Shown here piece after piece: positions 33,581 to 45,564 of a stretch of DNA of 64,000 nt. How positions within the stretch are numbered: the first letter of the stretch is position 1; the number at the start of each line of letters is the position of its first letter. The position numbers and the translations under genes are program-made. Source of the stretch: Knoxdaviesia capensis (lineage: Eukaryota; Ascomycota; Sordariomycetes; Microascales; Gondwanamycetaceae); assembly GCA_001510575.1 (NCBI GenBank), contig LNGK01000003.1, forward strand, positions 1,355,755-1,419,754, read 5' to 3'. The notes beneath the pieces are model-generated. The model was not told the origin of the DNA. It saw only the letters and a program-made list of their open reading frames with translations, and did not search any database.

Positions 33581-36500
33581 CTGGAAGGTGTGCTCGATTT
33601 CCGACCATTACCGATTCTCTTCTTTTCGTGAAATGATAGGAACTGTGCCGACACACACTCAAGTGGCCTTTATAAAGCCGTTGATAGAGCAATACGATAT
33701 CACCACCGAACAAACACAGAAAAAAAATCCGTCGCCCGTTGCCCTCTTTCCCCTCGTCTCCCAAGGCGTCGAAAACTTCCGAGCCAGTGATTACGGAAGC
33801 CATTTGCACACAGTTTTTGCCATCCTCCTGCCCGCTCCCAATAGTTCTCTCGTCCCTCTTGTCAGTAACATCTTCACGACCTTTTTTTGTGTTCTGGGAG
33901 TAGGCACGCGATTCACACCTTTTCCACGGCACCCTGTTGAGTGTTGCTTGAAAAGACCTGTAAGTAAACATCTCTGCTTCTTCCTGTATTTCGGTCTCTT
34001 TTCCTTCCTGTCAGATCTTTTTGTCTTCCCGCGTTTCCACTTCACCGTTGATTCCTGTATCATTCCAGGTTATCATACGCACACATCTGGACTCTTTCCC
34101 TTTCAATCTCTCTCCCTCTCACCTTCCTCTGCATTTCGTTCCTGCCTTTTTTTTCTGCCTGTACCTCGTCTACGGCGCTTATCGATTCCCCGTCGAGGCG
34201 TCAGTATCGCGCGGTTATTGTTTGTTTGGCGTATGTGCATACGTTTTCACTCGGGATTGTTGCTTTCCACTTCCCCTCTCTCCTGTATTTCTTTCCACCC
34301 TCCAGTCCTTCAACATGATAACATCTGGGTTACAGGAGATACATTCGTACATGTACACATAGCCTTTACTGTTCCGGTCTGTCATCAGTACGTCGTCCTG
34401 TTCCTCTTGGTGTTGTCTTTTGCACCCACATACACTATTCCGTTTCTTCTTCCATTCGCACTCCATTTCCTTTTTTCCACCTCTACACCATTCACTCCTT
34501 CGACTAAATTCTCTTTTCACCACCCTTTCTCTCTGCCTTGAATTTGCCTATTCGGATACCGCTATCGATTATCATTTCCCCATTTGCGTTGATCGGTCGC
34601 TTCCGTCCATTTGGCTCCTGGCCACTACAGACTCCTCTCTCCTCTTTTGATCTGATCTGTTAACGACCTCATTGCCAAACCTCCAGTAACTGTCACCCGA
34701 AACATACATCCTCGCCAGCATTCTTCGTTCGATCCCAAAGAAAAAGAAAACAAAAAAAATCTGCTTGATTCTCTCTATCTGGGTGTCGTTCACTGCCGAG
34801 ATACTTTGGTCTCTCTGGTTATCAGGTACAGTGTTCTCCTCTGCACGCTACTGTTTATTATATGTATTTCCTTCCTGCATAACATTAACACCACAACATC
34901 CGACATTCGCCCTATAACGCAGGCTTTGGTTTACAGTTATTTTTTCTCAACCCCTGTCATTCCTTTTTTTCACCTCACACCCTTTTTTCCTCCCCGCCAG
35001 CCGCCTTTCGTCACTTCCAGACCAACTTCGAAGTTGATAATTATTTCAACTTCACTTTTCTCATCTCCCTACACTTCGTTTGGATTTGAGAACCTCGTCA
35101 CCTCGCATTTTCACCACCGCTCTTACTCTCTCTTTCTATCATCGTCGTAGACGTCTAATTGTAAGTCTCTCTGTTTTCTCTTCTTCTTTCATTTTCCTCG
35201 CTCAGCCCTTCTTCACCTTTGGCCTTTGGCTGTCCCTTCCGACCCTGATATCTCTTGATTGATCGGTCGTCCGGTCTAATCTTTCACTTCTTGCGTCTTG
35301 ATTATTTCTTTCCAATACCCGACAAAGCTGCCGGTTTGGCCCAACAGTAGTCTCGTTCAGCTCTCACGAGTTCTCTTGAATGCGCTCTTGTGCCTCTGTT
35401 GATATTGCTCTGTTTTCACCTTCCCCTGGCCATCGCGATCGCAAGTTCTAACTCCGACCCAGTTGACTGAACTCCCTTCGACTCGTTTTATTTACACTGC
35501 AACTCTTCAGTGTGCCTTCATCATACATTACAACACCAACTTCACCCTCTACAGTCTCTTTCTCAAATTGAGAAAGCCTTGCAGACCCTTTTAACCTCCT
35601 CTTTATCTCCGCGTGGACCAGTCTCAGTGTACCGGTACTGGTTCCCCTAACCGACAACAGTCCTCCACGCAAGAAACCGGTATGTTCCTTATTGTTCCCC
35701 CTCAACAGATTTGATGACCTGTTCCTTCCATTATATGCACCTTTTATGTCTGTTGCTTGTATCTCTGTTGTTCTGCAGTCACAGAACTGGGATATACTTG
35801 ATTTCTCCTGCTGCTGCTGCTGCTGCTTTTTCTGCTGTTCCCCAAATGGATCGACATCCCGGAATATCGGAAACGATATACATCTCAAGTTTAGTCACTT
35901 GCGATAGCAAGCCAGTGCCTTGTGTTCACGCGTGGCCAGTTGCCACAAGCTCTTCACACCTCATTTAATTCTCATCGTATGTATCATATTTTCTTTTCTT
36001 TCTTCCTGTCATTTTCTTGCTTGTGTTTTGTCTTTGGTGCTGTTCGTTCTTCTGCTGCTGTACCTCGCTGTTTGGAGTCATCTCCTTAGCCGCCTATTGC
36101 GGGTTTGGTGTTTTTCTGCCTCACACGAGTGTCGAAATCCCCGGAAATGTTTTCACTTCCACAATCCCAGACATATATGCAGGTACATGTACGCGTATGA
36201 TATATTCTATCATTCTCGCCGTTGTTGGTGTTTCCCTGCCATCGTCTTCTCACCACTACTCTACACATGCCGTTGCAAGTGCAGGCTTCTGTGTATACTT
36301 AGCACCCCTCCCTGTCTTTTCGTAGCGGCCTCATCCGCAGCTATCTGTTATCCTCCTGTCATTTACCCTCCTCTTCAGCTTTCTGCTCAGTTTGACTGAA
36401 GAAGTGCTTCCACGAATTCCCTCTTTCCACCTTTACATCCCGTTGTTTTCATTTCTCCTTTTCGTTGAATTTCTTGCTCTTGTCTCGTGCCCGTCTCTTC

Positions 36501-37858
36501 ACCTTAATACCTCCCCTGCTCGCCACCTAAATATTGCGGGTCATCAGACAGTTCTGTGGATTTTCTCACTTAAGGGTATTTTGGCCTTGCCTCTTAGACG
36601 GAGCCATTGTTTTTCACCCTGAAAAACACCACCTACATGCACAGTAGTGTCTGTAGATATCCCATCTTGCTCTTGATCATCGAGCTGGAGTGTTCTTACT
36701 GGAAGCATATGAAAGATACTGACGTGGTAAGATACTTCCCTTCTTCGACCTCTAGGCCTTTTCCCAACCTCCACGGACTTCCAGCAACACAGCTGGCCGA
36801 TCAACAGCTGGACGGCCCTCCAGTTATTGCTGTGATCTCTCTTTCGCCGTGTCTCGTCGGTCTGTCTGTGGCTCGCTTTTGCAAGACCACATCTTCATAT
36901 CGGCGCTGTGACTGCAGGGCTTGGGTGATTTCCCCCCTTGGAGTAACAGCCTCTCCAGCCGATTCGATTTGATAGCCGCGTCTTGGCCCTCTGTGTCTTG
37001 TCATCATTCTTTCCTTCCTGCATGGGGCAGCATTTGCTGGCATTTTCAAGGTTCGTGAAGAAACTTTTTCCTTTGGTCTATACCAACAGACACCACTCTC
37101 CCGTTCCCTTTCACCGCCCCTCGCTGCCTCCGAAGGGTTTACTCCCTCATATCGCCGTCTCCCATAGTCCCCAATTCACTTTTACAGTTCACTTCGCGTT
37201 TGTCGTTACTCTTGACCACGCTCAGGTCTGCGCCTTTTGCCCTGCCAGCTCCGTCCACCAATTGTTTTGAGCAAGTGCCAGAACTGGTGTCAATTCTCCA
37301 CTTACAAGTACCAAAGTACAATTTCACACCCGCGCAGAAGACAGCGTCATGCACATTGGAGGAAACTCACAGCAGGTGCCGCTGCTTTGAATCCTTCATT
37401 CTGTCCATATTCCATTGTTAGATGTGCAATCTTCTCTTTTCCGCATTCTGCCACTATCAAGACCAAGACACATTTCGCTGGCTGAAAAAGTCACTGTTAT
37501 GGGCGCTCTGCCGCTTACAAGTACTTTGGAGCCTTTTCCCCTAACAGCAGGTGTCTTTCCCTCTGCACCTACCTTCTTTTCTTCCTTTGCTGTCTGATCT
37601 TTTTTGACCCCCCATATTTTAATTTCCACCCACAAAAACCCTGCAACCCAGAAAAAAACACCCCCTTCCTTCCCTTGTTTTCCCGTGTTGGAATTAATCA
37701 TCTCACTTACACGATTTCTGATTCTTTTTTTCTCTCTCTCTCGTCTTTTCCCTATAGACAGTGCTTCTTTCAACGTCACCTGTTGATGGGATCTTATCGA
37801 TTTCCATCCCAAACATCTCCTCTTGTCGCCTTTCTTTATCTTCTTATCCCCGCAGACA
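33581..37858. other. 4.3-kb pyrimidine-rich region upstream of the AT-hook gene
   Basis: The plus strand is strongly C/T-biased through most of this stretch. That keeps frames open because stop codons need purines; the 317-codon frame at 33588-34541 starts at GTG and has no domain. Several consensus-like donors (GTAAGT near 33961 and 35161) and pyrimidine-AG acceptors suggest a long, possibly spliced 5' leader. The last acceptor-like CCGCAG lies 3 nt before the ATG at 37859. A CTG run is at 35811-35828. Leader RNAs or a separate non-coding RNA are possible. Confidence 0.45.
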
Positions 37859-40800
37859 ATGCCGTCGGCTGCCCGCAATTCTAAATTGCGCGGCTCTGTT
37901 CGTCGCCGAACTTTGTCTACACTGTCTTCATCGCCCCAAGACACCTTTGATACGCCTGCGGCCACACCAGCCTCTCCAGTGGCCGCTCTCTCGGCGTCGG
38001 CGTCTACAGCCTCGTTTTCTAACACCGCGTCCACTGTGACCGCCTTGTCGTCGTCTACGTCTATCCCGGACTCCGTCACCACTGCCACGTCGTCTAACAC
38101 CGCTGTGGCTTTGACGTCGGCGTCTCACCCCCCTGTCTCCGCTAATACCGCCACTGCAAATGGCCACGCCATGTCGGCCTCGGTAGACTCGCAAACTCCT
38201 CTCGGCCCACGCCTGAGACGTCGGGCCTCAACACTTGGCTCGCAAGATGGCCCGGACTCTTCTACTTACCGCACTCGCACTCAAACCGGTGTCGTGACTC
38301 GGCATAAGCGCCGGTCTGACGAGCCCCAGCTTGATGACACTGCCGTGTCCCCACTTCGCAGTCGTCGTCGCAACAGCTCTCTGACTGGCGGTCGGAATGA
38401 CACCGACTCGGCCAGTCGCAGAAGAAATCCCGCCCGCAAGTCAGCCGCTATGCAGTCCTACGCCGATCTTGACGATGAAGACAACGGCTCAGATGACGAG
38501 GATGTGGACAATGACGACTCTGAAAGCGGCGGTGATTCGGATGACAACTCCCATGACGGCTCGCCGTCGATCCGTGAAAACGGTGCCAACGAAGCTGGGG
38601 ATGAAGAGGCCGAAGATGACAGCTATGCCGCGGACTACACCGGCCACTCACTGGAAGACTCGCCTTCAATTATTCGCCTGATGGATCAGGAACACACTTT
38701 CACGCCTGAACCCCAGTCACGCTCAGTCAAATCGAAACCGTCGACTTCTCGTTCTCCGGTCCTGCGTCGCAAGTCGACGTCTTCTAAGGGCCAACACCAG
38801 CAACTACAGCAACAGCACCAGACAGAGCACCAGCAGCAGCAATATCACGGTCAGCCTGAGCAGTTTACTAATCCCTCCCCCTTTCCTTCTAGAAGTAAGA
38901 GGACCGCAAAGAATCCTCCTGACAGTGACGCCTTCTATCCCGAAGACACCACAAATCCTGTAACCCCCACCCGTGGTCCACGCCGCAAGACCACGGCAAC
39001 AACAACAACAACAACAAACACAACTTTAACAACAGCAACAACAGCACCACGCAGAATGCGCTCCCTCCGCAACCAGGAGGATCGGTCGTACCCCGATATT
39101 GCCGTTCAGACATCGAACGTTCGCGGTAGTGCTAAGGACACCCCGTCTCGCTTCGACGGCCTTGTTGGCAACAACAACAGTGGCAACCGTGGCGGAAAGT
39201 TATCGAAGTCCGCACCTAAGCCGTGGGACAAGACAACCACATATGTCACCGGCGAGTGGTGCTACCTTCCTAAAGGATGGTCAGAGGGCATTGAGGCCGC
39301 TGATGAGCCCGCTCACTGGGCCGAGGAAGACTCAACCAGTGCGTGGGGCGAGAATACCATCAACGCCGCCACCGATGATGTGGCGCGAGCTGTGCGTCCA
39401 AAGCAGCGACAGGCGTGGAACGGTAACGGTACCGGCTCGCAGTCCGGTACGGCTTCAAACAGCCGGGATCCTAGCGAAGATCCCGAACTTGACACTACCG
39501 ACAATGCCGCTAGCGCCGTTGCCGCCGCGATCTCCGGTCTCCAGGGCCGTGCTTGGCGCTTTAAGAAGATCTCGAATCAGGATGTCTTGATCGATGCTGC
39601 TACCAACCACGGAGATCTGTCGGATGTTGATCTGTACAGTATGCTGGATTCGGCACAGTCGGTGCTCGCCAACCTGCAGAAGGAGTACCTGGCGTTGGGC
39701 CAAATTGTTAAAACCCACGAGGAGGCCTCGCGCCGTCGCGAAGCCGACACGCTAGCCAACCAACAGGATTCTCGTATCGACCGCTCCCTTCCCAGCAAAA
39801 GCGCGCTGTTGAAGGAGTACCAGGCGCCGCCTCCGCCCAACGAGGCCGAGATCCAACACATACGTGACCAAGACAAGGTTATGGCCCAGGCCTACGGCTT
39901 TGTCTACGACGGCGCCGCCAACCGAGTGGGCCGGCAGGATCCGGCTGCCCAGCGAGCTAACTACTTCGACCCGGATGCCGAACCCAGCCGCACTCTGCGT
40001 AGCGACCCGTCCAAGACGGCAAAGGCCAACGAGCAAACTGATGTTGTGTCCGGAAAGCGGGCCCGCCGCCCCCGTGAGCTGTACGATCCGGTGCCGCCCA
40101 GCAAGCCCGAGGTGCCCGAAGTCCGGTCGCGCCGCGTCCGGGTTCCCCTGCGGCGCACTCTCCTTGACCCGGCCTATGCCAACCCTACCGCTACCGCCCC
40201 AGTTACTTCCGTGCCGGTGCCAATTCCGCCCCGAGCCGCTGCTGCGACTCCAACTCCTATTCCCCCTCCGACAGTCCTTGGCAAGCGTGGCCGAAAGCCT
40301 CGACAGCAAGCCACCGAGGCTGAAGCTGTGGCTGCTGATGATACCGAGCCCGTCGAACCCGAGCCCGTTTCCGTCAAAAGTGACCGCCGCACCAAGCGGG
40401 TCAAGCTGCATCGCAGCACCGCCGATGCCGAAGGGTCGGCTCCGACCCCCTCCGGCGTGTCTTCGACCCCGGTGCCCACCACTACTGCTATTCCCGCCCC
40501 GTCCCGCCGAACACCCATTGTGCCGCCGACCATTCCGACAACGATATCTGTTGGAACACCCGCTCGGAACGGTAAGATCGTCACGCTCAAGGCTCGGCCC
40601 AGCGACATTGCTGCCATGTCGGCGACCGGACCCTCGCGAACCACGACTGCTGAGCCCGAGGCCTCGCCCGCGCCCAGTGCGCCCTCGTCGCCTGAACAGA
40701 CATCCGTGCGCCGTCCTGCCCGCGGCAAGCGGCCTGCGGCTGCAATGCAGTCCCGCAACAACGACACCGAAGACGAAGATGATGCCGCCGGCGGAAATGT

Positions 40801-41689
40801 CGAGGCCATCAGCTCCGAGCCGCCCAAGAAGCGTGTGCGCCGGGCAACGATTAAGAAGGCCGCTGCTGAAGTTGCACCTTTCATCCCTCCGCCCGTTATC
40901 CCCGTGTCAACCCCCGTGGCCACGAAGCCCGCTGCTCCGGAGACCGGCACACGGCCCAAGGGCCGCGGCAAGGCGGCCATTGTCGCCACGCCCATCGTCG
41001 CCCCGGTTCCGCCGACCGCGTCGAAGACACCGCGCATCAAGATCAACATGTCGGCTATGACCACCCCGACTGCAGGTGCTGGTGCCGGTGCTTCGGCTGG
41101 CGGCGCTGCCGCTGCTGCGTCCGGAACACCCGCCGATGAGCCTAAGATCACGGTCAAGGGCCGGGGCCGGCCCGCTGGGTCGGGAGCTGCCGCCGCCGCT
41201 GCCGCCGCCGCTGCTGCTGCTGCCGCGGCTGAGGCGGCTGCGTCTGCAGCTGCAGCCAAGGCTGAGGCTGAGGCTGAGGCGGAGAAGGATAAGGCGTATG
41301 CGGACATGACTAAAGCGCAGAAGATGTCTCATTCCATGAAGTGTAAGTTGATGATGGTCTCCCCTCTTCTTTCCTGCATATAGCTTTATATACTAATATC
41401 CTCGGTTTTAGCGCGCTGGGCCAATGGATCCATGCAAGGCGCGGTCGACAAGCGCAAAGCTACGCTCGCGAAGAAGAAGGCGCAGAAGGAGGCCGAGGCC
41501 AAGACCAAGCCGCCGCCGACGATTGTGCTGGCGCCTGGCGCGGGAGCTGCCGCTGCCGGTGCAGGTGCTGTTGCTGCTCCGGCCACTGCGGTTCCGGCGG
41601 GTGCCCCTAGTCCGGGGTCTGCGGGACTTATTCCGATTGCGGCGGCTGCGAATGCCGGGGGGAAGGCGGGCGGCAAGAACCGCAATTAA
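37859..41689 (+). CDS. Large low-complexity nuclear protein with AT-hook-like motif
   Basis: Two exons, 37859-41342 and 41412-41689, with a 69-nt intron (GTAAGT...TTTTAG); 1253 residues. The N-terminus is basic (NSKLRGSVRRRT), followed by Ser/Thr/Ala-rich sequence, an acidic Asp/Glu stretch near residues 205-235, a Gln/His run near 320 and a Thr run near 390. The best-conserved-looking segment is near residue 465: YVTGEWCYLPKGWSEGI. A helical region follows at about 580-690 (QDVLIDAATNHGDLSDVDLY, then a long charged helix). An AT-hook-like GRGRPAGSG lies near residue 1100, then poly-Ala. The C-terminus after the splice (TKAQKMSHSMK/SRWANGSMQGAVDKRK) resembles the basic tail of a fungal-specific family I have seen only as hypothetical. 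A chromatin role is an inference from composition. Confidence 0.85.
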
Positions 41690-43640
41690 TCACCGCTTAT
41701 CCTGACTCTTTGTCACCGCGTCCCGTCTTGCCGGCTCTCTGTTCGATGAACTGTCCGATACTCTCCGGATGTCTTCACCGCTGTTTGTCTATACGACAAT
41801 ATCCGTGGAAATATTTCTAGCACCTAATCATCTGCGAAACCATCTCGTACGAACCAGACCAATCTCTCTCTCCACCTCCTTTTCACTCTTCCTCTTCCTT
41901 TCTCCATGTTTTACGACAAGAATATCGTCTCCATCTTTTCTGCCACGGCTTTTAACGGCCCACACCTCTCCAGCTACGTCCTCGGAGCATCAGTCTTCAC
42001 ACCTCTATCTCTCCCCGGCAGACCGGATCCAACGTCGCCACTATTACAACTCTCCATTCACCGCGCCGGACCGACTCTTATCTTCACACACACTCATAAT
42101 CTCGCCCGCGCCAAACCCCGACCTCCTCCACCCACCCACCTACCCACAGTGACTTCTCCGCCGCAGCACACCTCCACCCTGCACCGCGCGAGTCCGTGTA
42201 CCACCACCACCTTCCACACTAATTGACGATCGTCTTTCGTTTCTCGTTACGGATACACTTCTGCTTGGGGCCTCCTTGGTCCCTTTGTTTGTTCATTATC
42301 ATCATCAAATCCGGTGTTCGGGGGGTTTTTGTTTTTTTATGCTAGGCCAGGGTCTAGCATGTTCTTGATTATCCCGTTGACGGTGTTTCTCTTGTCGTTT
42401 CTCTTCGGTTCCGCTTTTCATTAAGAACCGGGGGTTCTTGGGTTCTTGGGTGTTTTTATTCTAATCGTTGTCTTGTCATTTTACTTGTCTGGTGTTTGGG
42501 GGGTCTTGGGACTGGGTTCTTTCGTTTTGTTTCTTGGGGTCTCTTGGTTCGGCATCTGCCGCGGAGAACCCCTTTTGTGTTCTTTTGAAAAGAAGTATTG
42601 GGTCTAGCTAGGAAAGGGTCGTCTTTTTGTTTTCACTGATGCTGTATCTCTTCGTGTGTCGTCGTGTATGCTTCTTGTACTGGCGGTTCCTCTGGGAGGA
42701 GGACTTCGTTGAGATGGACCTTTTGGGACGTGCTTGGGGGTGATCAAGCTGGCGCTTATTGGGTTGTGGGAGTAATATTGTCACCTTCTAGTATCATTCC
42801 TTGTTCTTTCTGTGTCTCTTCTGGTCTGAGGTTTGAGGCGGTGATTTGTGGTTTCGTCTCGTGCACGGTGAGCAGTGTTCAGTTTTGGATAGATCAGCTC
42901 GTGCCACTGAACTTCTGGATACATGAGACATCTGCAGGTATGGTGAACTCTTAAGCAAACGGAATGAAAGACGTAGAGAGGAGTGATATTCCTGCAGATA
43001 AATGGCGCAAACGGGAAAGCAATGCAGACACCCTGCTCTTCAAGCAAACTCCCAAATCACACAGGAACACTGTATTTCTCACAAGCATGTCAGTATTTAC
43101 CATTGCATACAGCTTCCTTCCTGTCTCTTCTGCATATCACGGAGATCAGCCCCTGATGAGTGTTTTCTAATGTTTTTGTTTTTTGAATTCGCGTATCCCG
43201 AGTCTCTGATATCAGATAAAATAAAAAACACGAAAAAAAGAAAAAGAAGCATATCCGTAAGCCGACCATTTTTTTCGTTCCCCCATCCCAAAAACAAAAA
43301 GGGTTGTTTGTTCGTTCTCCGGTTCACACCCCAGTCCCCCCCGTCCCTACCAACAAACAAACAGAAAAAAAAAAGCATCTCGTTCTCTTCTGTTGGTGAG
43401 CTTTTTGGGGGGGTTGAGAAGAAACACGGCGGTGAATCTGAACCGAGATCTGAAGGAAAAAATAGTAACAGCTTGACAAACGCCGATTTCATTAAAAAAA
43501 GGGAATTCTTGGGAAAGTGTGTGTGTGCGTGCGTGGAGATGTGTGTGTGTGTGTGTGTGTGATCTTTAATTGTCCCGGGTCATCGGATTTATAAAACTGG
43601 TTTCATTTCGGTCGAATTTTGTTTATTTTTAATTTATCGT
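41690..43640. other. Convergent 3' flanks, C/T- then T/G-rich
   Basis: No gene supported. It holds the 3' side of the AT-hook gene and of RPL23. The plus strand is pyrimidine-rich at about 41.8-42.2 kb and T/G-rich from 42.2 to 42.8 kb. A GT microsatellite lies at 43541-43561. Confidence 0.5.
43541..43561. repeat. (GT)n microsatellite
   Basis: About 10 GT units, preceded by an imperfect GT/GC stretch from 43517. It is near the 3' end of RPL23. Confidence 0.85.
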
Positions 43641-45016
43641 TTACATCACAACACCCGAGTTGCTGGCAATACGCTGTAGAGAGACACGTTGGTGTTAGTA
43701 TGCTTGGTTTGGTATGCGGACTTAGGTACCGGGCTGGTGGAGGAAGGGAAAACACGTACGGGCCACAGATCGGCAGCCTCCTTGCCAACGGGGCCGGTGA
43801 TGGCCGAACCCTTCATCTCTCCCTTGGGGTTGACGATCTAGAGAAGAAGAAAAGACAATAAACGTTAGCAAAAGCTGGGACCAGAGGCACACAAGAAAAA
43901 CCTCCCCGCAGGCGGAGGATAGCAAGAAAAAAACTCACCACACCAGCATTGTCCTCGAAGTACAGGAAAACACCGTCGAAGCGCTTCCAGGGCTTGCTCT
44001 GGCGCACGATAACGGCGGGGTGGACCTTCTTCCGGAGCTCGGGCTTGCCCTTCTTGACGGTGGCCATGACCATGTCGCCAACACCGCCGGCAGGTAATCT
44101 GTTCAGGCGGGCTCCGATACCCTTCACCGAGATGATGTACAGGTTGCGGGCACCCGAGTTGTCGGCGCAGTTCATGACGGCACCGCTATAGACGAGAGAA
44201 AAAAAGACATTATGTTAGCACAGTGCTTCCCCCGGCTCAATTGTCGAGCCCACGACGGATCACTCCAGTGGTTCGGCTAGAGAGTTCTTGTCAAAATACA
44301 CAGAAGAGGGGGTGGGTTTTCGCGTACACAGGGAGACCGAGGGTCATCTTAAGCTTGCCACCGGGGGCACCACGACTATAAAGCACAGAAAAGGTATCCA
44401 CGTTAGCAGTGATCAATCAACATCTCTCAACATTCGTATTCAGAGCATCTCGAGAAATTGAACATGGGTTTTCGCCAGTTGGACAGTTTGGAGCCAGGGA
44501 CGCTGCGCGGTAGGTGAGGTGTCGTATATTCCAGGGAGTTTTGAGGTGGCTTTGACGGTTGTCGCTGTTGTTCGCACAGAAGCCGGTCGGCCAAAAAGAA
44601 GAGTTTGAGGGCTCGTGGCAATCATCAAAATGGTGTCTCTAAGCAGCAAGACGGGCCGGACGGAGGCGTGGTTCGAAAATAGAATCATCAAGCAGAGGAA
44701 CTATCGGCGTCTCTCGCAGGGCTCTTGGCGCACTGATTGCGTGTTGTCTCGGCCGTCTCGTGCTTCGCGGGGCTCCGGCGCCTCGATAGTGTCTCGTTCA
44801 TGGCATTCTGTCCGTCGTCGCCATCTCCTCGTTGGGTCGGAATACAGTTGTTCAGGGGGAAAAAAGGAACTCCGGCGTTCGTCGGCAGAATCACTGCCCG
44901 CACATCCAGTCCACGACGGCGAAAACTCCAACCCGATGTTCGTTCATTCTCGAGACAGTCTGCGGAACCAGAGAGTGGAAGGCTGCAAATTGTCAAACTT
45001 ACGATAGCTTGGCCAT
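43641..45016 (-). CDS. RPL23: 60S ribosomal protein uL14 (L23)
   Basis: Five exons: 45016-45003, 44375-44328, 44185-43939, 43837-43760 and 43673-43641. They give 139 residues, matching the usual 137-140. The sequence has the uL14 signatures SLGLPVGAVMNCADNSGARN-like (here TLGLPVGAVMNCADNSGARN), [56 protein letters not shown] and the C-terminal RIASNSGVVM. The protein sits at the subunit interface of the large ribosomal subunit. Introns are 626, 142, 101 and 86 nt. The 14-nt first exon followed by a long first intron is typical of fungal ribosomal protein genes. The promoter holds an AACCCTAG telobox and a TCACGTGA site, the Tbf1/Cbf1 pair known to drive ribosomal protein genes in several ascomycetes. 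It is transcribed divergently from the NTPase-nuclease gene. Confidence 0.98.
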
Positions 45017-45216
45017 TGTGAATGTGAGTTAGGTCGTGACCGGAAGGGGGGAAAGTAAAAAGAGGATTGGATGATGTAGAATTTCTCTTCGAGAGGTTTT
45101 GCAAAGGGAAGAGGGTGAAATCGAGAATTCCTAAAACCGGCCGTGATATTCGGTGGGAAATTTTCTGTGGAGCGAGGACGAAAAACAGGAAGCGAAAAAA
45201 AGGCCACACACAAAAA

Positions 45217-45225
45217 AAAACCCTA
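45217..45225. promoter_or_regulatory. Telobox AAACCCTAG in the RPL23 promoter
   Basis: Preceded by an A-run, 201 nt upstream of the RPL23 ATG. It matches the Tbf1-type site found in fungal ribosomal protein promoters. Confidence 0.6.
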
Positions 45226-45250
45226 GCAGTGCACAATTCTCGGCCTTATC

Positions 45251-45258
45251 TCACGTGA
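45251..45258. promoter_or_regulatory. TCACGTGA palindrome (Cbf1/bHLH-type site)
   Basis: A perfect 8-nt palindrome 26 nt from the RPL23 telobox. Cbf1 binds RTCACGTG. The combination fits Tbf1-Cbf1 control of ribosomal protein genes, known from Candida albicans. Confidence 0.6.
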
Positions 45259-45361
45259 CGATATGGCTTCATGGTGGGGCAGGGCATTCGGCAGCTAGTC
45301 GGCTAAAATAAGCAGGATAGGTTACTTAAGCCAAAGGGAGATAGGGTTGGGATTGTTGGGA

Positions 45362-45401
45362 TTAGGGTTACGGGGGTTGGTGTTAGTGCACTATTAGGGT
45401 T
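45362..45401. promoter_or_regulatory. Telobox pair upstream of the NTPase-nuclease gene
   Basis: TTAGGGTTA at 45362-45370 and TTAGGGTTG at 45393-45401, with a related ATAGGGTTGGGATT at 45351-45364. They are 164-203 nt upstream of the ATG at 45565 within the 548-nt divergent promoter shared with RPL23. Confidence 0.5.
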
Positions 45402-45564
45402 GGCACTTGAGGATATTGAAGGTGCGTTTGCGATCATCTTCTGTTGATGCCTCTCTCACATTAGGTAACGCCATATCAGAGTTCCTGGGTCTTAGGTCAG
45501 AGCCTTATCCACCTCAGATTCATCTTCACTCTTCACTCTTCACTCTTCGCTTCTTATCGTCACC

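Noticed and set aside
33588..34541. 317-codon plus frame
   Set aside because: Starts at GTG, is Phe/Ser/Leu/Pro-rich, and stays open because C/T-rich DNA rarely forms stop codons.
40174..41307. 377-codon antisense frame under the AT-hook gene
   Set aside because: Reverse of Ala/Pro/Gly-rich low-complexity coding sequence.
44576..44700. C/D-box snoRNA in RPL23 intron 1
   Set aside because: The two TTGATGAT strings lack a correctly spaced CTGA partner and terminal stem, so no RNA feature was called.
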